Assembly (NCBI GenBank): GCA_903825435.1
Contig: CAIKAP010000116.1
Span: 1 to 33,722 of the forward strand
Direction of reading: 5' to 3'
Source: an uncultured Verrucomicrobiota bacterium
Lineage (GTDB): Bacteria; Verrucomicrobiota; Verrucomicrobiia; Palsa-1439
DNA length: 33,722 nucleotides
The translations under genes were made by a program, and so were the position numbers. The notes beneath the pieces were generated by a model. It had not been told where the DNA came from and searched no databases. It saw only the letters and a program-made list of their open reading frames with translations. Shown piece by piece: positions 30,303 to 33,722 of this stretch (the first letter of the stretch is position 1; each line of letters begins with the position of its first letter).

Positions 30303-31094
30303 CTACCACCGGAACAGCCGGGCGGCGTTGGCTTCGGTGGCGCGGGAGATTTCTTCGACGCTGACGCCGCACAGTTGCGCGAGCACGGCGGCGGTCAACG
30401 GGAGGCGCGACGGTTCGTTGCGTTCGCCCCGGTGCGGTTCGGGCGCGAGATACGGTGAGTCGGTTTCCAGCAGCGCGCAGTCGAGCGGGATTTTCACGGC
30501 GACGTCGCGCATGGTGGCGGAGTTTTTGAAGGTGAGGATGCCGGCAAAGCTGATCATCAACCCGGCCTCGATGCACTCGAACGCCATCTTGGCGTCGCCG
30601 GTAAAACAATGCATCACGCCCCACGGTATCCAGTCTTTCGGCAACGCCTCGGCGTGCGCTTTGACGATGTCCAGCATGTCGGCGTCAGAGTCGCGGCTGT
30701 GAATGATGACCGGCAAGCGGCGCTCTTTGGAAAGGACGAGGTGCGCCCAGAACAGGTCGCGTTGTTGCTGGCGCAACGCGTGATCGTTTTTGGCTTCGCG
30801 AAAATAATCCAGCCCGGTCTCGCCGATGGCGACGACTTTAGGATGTTCGGCTAGTTTCGCAATCTCGATCATACCGGCAAGACTGACGTTGGGAATTTCG
30901 CCGGGATGGAGACCGACGGCGACGTGGATGCCGGTATGTTCCGCGGCGAGCGCGAGCGTGTCGCGCGCGGTGGCGAGGTCGGTGGCGACGCTGACGATGC
31001 GATTGACACCGGCAGCGCGAGCGCGTTCGAGCACGGCTTCGAGGTCGCCGGTGAAGGCGGGCCAGCTCAAGTGGGCGTGTGTGTCGGTAAACAT
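30303..31094 (-). CDS. tatD: TatD-family metal-dependent deoxyribonuclease
   Basis: A 263-aa TIM-barrel hydrolase of normal family length. Metal ligands are visible in [10 protein letters not shown] (His 6, His 8), [10 protein letters not shown] (Glu), PVIIHSRD (His), GVMHCFTG (His) and [19 protein letters not shown] (Asp). TatD proteins are 3'-5' DNases linked to DNA repair and apoptosis-like DNA turnover. The gene is divergent from the sugar isomerase, with only 68 bp between the starts. It returns to the GC-rich codon use of the core genes. Confidence 0.95.
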   Translation of the reverse strand: MFTDTHAHLSWPAFTGDLEAVLERARAAGVNRIVSVATDLATARDTLALAAEHTGIHVAVGLHPGEIPNVSLAGMIEIAKLAEHPKVVAIGETGLDYFREAKNDHALRQQQRDLFWAHLVLSKERRLPVIIHSRDSDADMLDIVKAHAEALPKDWIPWGVMHCFTGDAKMAFECIEAGLMISFAGILTFKNSATMRDVAVKIPLDCALLETDSPYLAPEPHRGERNEPSRLPLTAAVLAQLCGVSVEEISRATEANAARLFRW

Positions 31095-31162
31095 TGGTCT
31101 TGTCAGTGCGCGCCGAGTTGTTTATCACTCCCCCTGAACCAACTCAACAAAGGAGATTCCAA

Positions 31163-32200
31163 ATGGCAAGACCCGTCACACTCTTCACCGGCCAGTGGGC
31201 CGACCTACCCTTCGAAACGATGTGCCAGAAAGCCAAGAGCTTTGGCTTCGACGGCCTCGAACTCGCCTGTTGGGGCGACCATTTCGATGTGGACCAGGCC
31301 GTTGCCGACAAAGGCTACTGCAAGAAACGCTGGGACATCCTCGCCAGCAATGGCCTCACCGCGTTCGCGATTTCCAGCCACCTCGTCGGCCAGGCGATCT
31401 GCGACAACATTGATGCCCGGCACCAATGCATCCTGCCGCCCGATGTCTGGGGCGACGGCGAACCGGAAGGCGTCCGCAAACGCGCCGCCGAAAAGATGAT
31501 CAAGACCGGCCAGGCCGCACGCGCGTTCATGGACGCGAAGCCCGCCAGCCTCGGCGGCAAGAAAGGCGCCACCGCCGTCGTCAACGGCTTTACCGGCTCC
31601 TCCATCTGGCATTCGATCTACGCGTTCCCGCCGACCAGCGACGAGTACTGGCAGAAAGGCTTCGACGATTTCGCGAAGCGGTTCCGGCCAATCCTCAAGG
31701 CGTTCGATGCGCTCAACGTAAACTTCGCCCTCGAAGTTCACCCGACCGAAATTGCGTTCGACATCGCCAGCGCCCAGCGCGCCGTCGCTGCCGTCAAGAA
31801 ACACAAACGCTTCGGCTTCAACTTCGACCCCTCGCACTTCGGCTATCAACACGTTGACTACGTGAAGTTCATCCGGCTGTTCGGCGAGCGGATTTTCCAC
31901 GTCCACATGAAAGACGTGTGGTGGGGCCACGGCGACGGCACGGTCGGCGTATTCGGCGGCCATGTTCCCTTCGGCGACGCGCGCCGGTACTGGGACTTCC
32001 GTTCGCTCGGCCACGGCGACATCAACTTCGAGGACATCATCGTCGCCCTCAACGATGTCCGCTACACCGGCCCGCTCAGCGTTGAGTGGGAAGATGGCCG
32101 GATGGATCGCGAACACGGCGCCGCCGAGGCGTGCGCGTTCGTCAAGAAGATCGACTTCAAGTCCAGCGCCATCGTGTTCGACGCCCAGTTCGACCGCTAG
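31163..32200 (+). CDS. sugar phosphate isomerase/epimerase (xylose isomerase-like TIM barrel)
   Basis: A 345-aa AP_endonuc_2-type TIM barrel. The ATG at 31163 has AAAGGAG 8 bases upstream; the track start is too early. Metal and catalytic residues appear in order: FALEVHPTE (Glu), FNFDPSH (Asp, His), [10 protein letters not shown] (His) and [13 protein letters not shown] (Glu). The early [15 protein letters not shown] is the family's first barrel strand. The family isomerises or epimerises sugars or inositols; the substrate cannot be told. The TAG stop is part of the CTAG target duplicated by the adjacent insertion sequence, so the gene is intact. Confidence 0.88.
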   Translation: MARPVTLFTGQWADLPFETMCQKAKSFGFDGLELACWGDHFDVDQAVADKGYCKKRWDILASNGLTAFAISSHLVGQAICDNIDARHQCILPPDVWGDGEPEGVRKRAAEKMIKTGQAARAFMDAKPASLGGKKGATAVVNGFTGSSIWHSIYAFPPTSDEYWQKGFDDFAKRFRPILKAFDALNVNFALEVHPTEIAFDIASAQRAVAAVKKHKRFGFNFDPSHFGYQHVDYVKFIRLFGERIFHVHMKDVWWGHGDGTVGVFGGHVPFGDARRYWDFRSLGHGDINFEDIIVALNDVRYTGPLSVEWEDGRMDREHGAAEACAFVKKIDFKSSAIVFDAQFDR

Positions 32201-33722
32201 CAGTCTATGGACTTAGCTCAACACTTTTCTTGAACTGTCTCTGGGTGCGAGGTGTCTGTGGAATATGCTAGCACGGCTCGTCAACATTGATCGCGATACG
32301 CCACTCCTTTTGCCACCCGCCTTGCGCGAGTGGATTCCCGCCGACCATCTCGCCCGCTACCTCCTCGATGCCGTCGAGAGCCTGCCACTGACCACGTTAC
32401 GCGTCAACGAACGGGGTGCCGGTGATGAGCAGTTTCCGCCTCGCATGCTGCTGGGGCTGGTGATCTACTGTTGCGCGACCGGCACCTTCAGTTCGCGGGC
32501 CATCGAACGCGCCACCTACACCGACGTGGCCGTGCGATTCCTCCCCGGCGACACCCATCCTGACCACGACACCATCTGTGAGTTTCGCCGCCAGAATGGG
32601 CCAGTGTTGGCGGAGAGCTTCGTGCAAGTGCTGGAACTGGCGCGGGAGTTGAAGTTGCTGAAGTTTGGGCAACTCACGCTGGCCGCCCACGGCACGAAAG
32701 TGTTGGCCAACGCCAGCAAACACAGCGCCGTCAGCTACCAGCGCGACGGCGAACAGATCGAACTGTTACGCCAAGAAGTGGACCAACTACTGGCCAAAGC
32801 GGAACAAGCCGACCGCGCCCCGTTGCAAGACGGCCTGACGATTCCTGCGGAGATTACCCGCCGCCGCGAGCGCCTCAGCAAGCTGCAAGCGGCGCGCACC
32901 GTGATCGAGGAACGCGCCCGCCATCGCGCGGCGCAGGAACAGCCGGTCTACGCGTCGAAACAAACGGACCGCGCCGGGCGGCGTGCGCGTGGCGAACTCG
33001 TGCGCGGACACGAGCCGCAACCGCCGTCGGCCACACCGGAACCCAAGGACCAATACAACTTTACCGATCCCCCCAGCCGCATCATGACAGCCGGCACCGG
33101 GCAGCATTTTGAGCAAGCCTACAACGCCCAAGCGGCCGTCGAGACGGACAGCCGGTTCATTGTGGCCGCGCGAGTGACCGACGCGCCCAACGATAAAGAA
33201 CAGTTGGTGCCGACGCTGCACGCGGTGGCGGCTCCGGTACGCGCGCAGGTGGTGGCGGTGGTGGAAGCCAACGCGGAACCCACGGTGTACGCAGCGGTCG
33301 AGAAAACGGGACATCATCGGCGTGTGGCCGACTTGGAACAGCGGCTGGAACCGCTGCCTCCGACAGCGGGGGCTGGCCCCGTGGAGCAAATGCGGTACCG
33401 GTTACAGACGGCAGCGGGGCGGGCACTGTATCGACTCCGACAGCAGACTGTAGAACCGGTCTTTGGGATCATCAAGGAGGTGCTGGGCTTTCGTCGATTC
33501 TTGCTGCGGGGACTGGCGGGAGCGGAGTCGGAATGGACGTTGGTGTGTCTGGCATACAACTTGCCCCGCTTACACCGCCTGTCAGTGGCGCCGGCTTGAA
33601 AAGTCGCCAAGCCGGAAGAATATCAGAGGCGTCGGTAAAAAAAACGAAATCGCAACCGCGCTGAACCGGTCGGAATTGTCAGAAGCGAAAAAAACATCAC
33701 GCTAAGTCCAACAGACTGCTAG
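32197..33722 (+). mobile_element. IS1182-family insertion sequence with CTAG target duplication
   Basis: The terminal inverted repeats are CAGTCTATGGACTTAGC (32201-32217) and, on the opposite strand, CAGTCTGTTGGACTTAGC (33701-33718), differing by a small internal change. They are flanked by CTAG at 32197-32200 and 33719-33722. The element proper is about 1.52 kb (32201-33718) and carries one transposase gene. The window stops exactly at the right CTAG, suggesting that the assembly broke at a multi-copy repeat. Confidence 0.9.
32265..33599 (+). CDS. IS1182-family transposase, probably catalytically dead
   Basis: A 444-aa protein with the N-terminal DUF772 part (LVNIDRDTPLLLPPALREWI; GLVIYCCATGTFSSRAIERA) and the DDE part ending VEPVFGIIKEVLGFRRFLLRG (Glu). 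Where the family has an Asp-Gly-Thr-Lys motif it reads LAAHGTKVLANASKHSAVSY, so the first catalytic Asp is His. The segment normally holding the second Asp (an ADxGYFS motif) is missing: VVAVVEANAEPTVYAAVEKT runs directly into a later region. The protein is shorter than the usual ~480 aa or more, consistent with an internal in-frame deletion. The element may have moved in trans before decaying. Confidence 0.88.
   Translation: MLARLVNIDRDTPLLLPPALREWIPADHLARYLLDAVESLPLTTLRVNERGAGDEQFPPRMLLGLVIYCCATGTFSSRAIERATYTDVAVRFLPGDTHPDHDTICEFRRQNGPVLAESFVQVLELARELKLLKFGQLTLAAHGTKVLANASKHSAVSYQRDGEQIELLRQEVDQLLAKAEQADRAPLQDGLTIPAEITRRRERLSKLQAARTVIEERARHRAAQEQPVYASKQTDRAGRRARGELVRGHEPQPPSATPEPKDQYNFTDPPSRIMTAGTGQHFEQAYNAQAAVETDSRFIVAARVTDAPNDKEQLVPTLHAVAAPVRAQVVAVVEANAEPTVYAAVEKTGHHRRVADLEQRLEPLPPTAGAGPVEQMRYRLQTAAGRALYRLRQQTVEPVFGIIKEVLGFRRFLLRGLAGAESEWTLVCLAYNLPRLHRLSVAPA

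Noticed and set aside
31205-32116. 303-aa minus-strand ORF opposite the sugar isomerase
   Set aside because: Composition is that of an antisense shadow; the plus-strand gene has clear catalytic motifs and a ribosome-binding site.

Overview
The window looks like a draft contig from a moderately GC-rich, Gram-negative-type bacterium. A member of Verrucomicrobiota is my best guess, from the cvpA-dnaG-rpoD cluster, an apparent LolC/LolE remnant after lysS and the integrase style. That is inference and was not searched. The sequence ends exactly on the right target duplication of an insertion sequence, as contigs broken at repeats do.

Region 1 (274-10989) is a ~10.7 kb integrative element. It is bounded by a 46-bp direct repeat that is the 3' part of the CAT-anticodon tRNA gene at 10944-11019. 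It carries a tyrosine integrase preceded by a ribbon-helix-helix protein. It also carries a five-gene control/replication operon, XRE regulator, excisionase-like HTH, 68-aa protein, winged-helix replication protein and DnaC-like loader, all chained by 4-nt stop/start overlaps. Cargo is an MmeI-like type IIL restriction-modification enzyme followed by two tandem paralogous genes of unknown function, and a VapBC-type toxin-antitoxin pair. Both ends carry two GGTATCAC boxes 12 bp apart, each pair inside an inverted repeat; these are probable integrase arm sites. Between the toxin-antitoxin pair and the right end lies ~1 kb without genes. It contains a ~395-nt branched, imperfect palindrome (10404-10798) that I cannot assign and consider the most interesting object here.

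Region 2 (10944-19088) is chromosomal core: the tRNA, rpoD, a possible 48-aa ORF, dnaG and cvpA on the minus strand; lysS divergent from them, followed by what looks like the first codons of a lost LolC/LolE gene; then cspA with a clear sigma-70 promoter and leader hairpin; then mntH-uspA.

Region 3 (about 19100-30130) is accessory. It has an IS1380-family transposase, a two-gene unit ending in a large Sel1-repeat/membrane/cysteine-repeat protein, a Cas4-like plus DUF2779 nuclease, a GmrSD-like DUF262/HNH protein and a short ankyrin fragment. These are followed by three consecutive damaged genes: a PcfJ-Fic chimera, a frameshifted HAD phosphatase-like gene, and a gene split by an in-frame stop. 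It reads as a partly decayed defence or toxin island.

Region 4 (30303-33722) returns to housekeeping: tatD, and divergent from it a TIM-barrel sugar isomerase/epimerase. An IS1182-family element is inserted exactly at the isomerase stop codon, duplicating CTAG so that the stop is kept. Its transposase appears to have lost catalytic residues.
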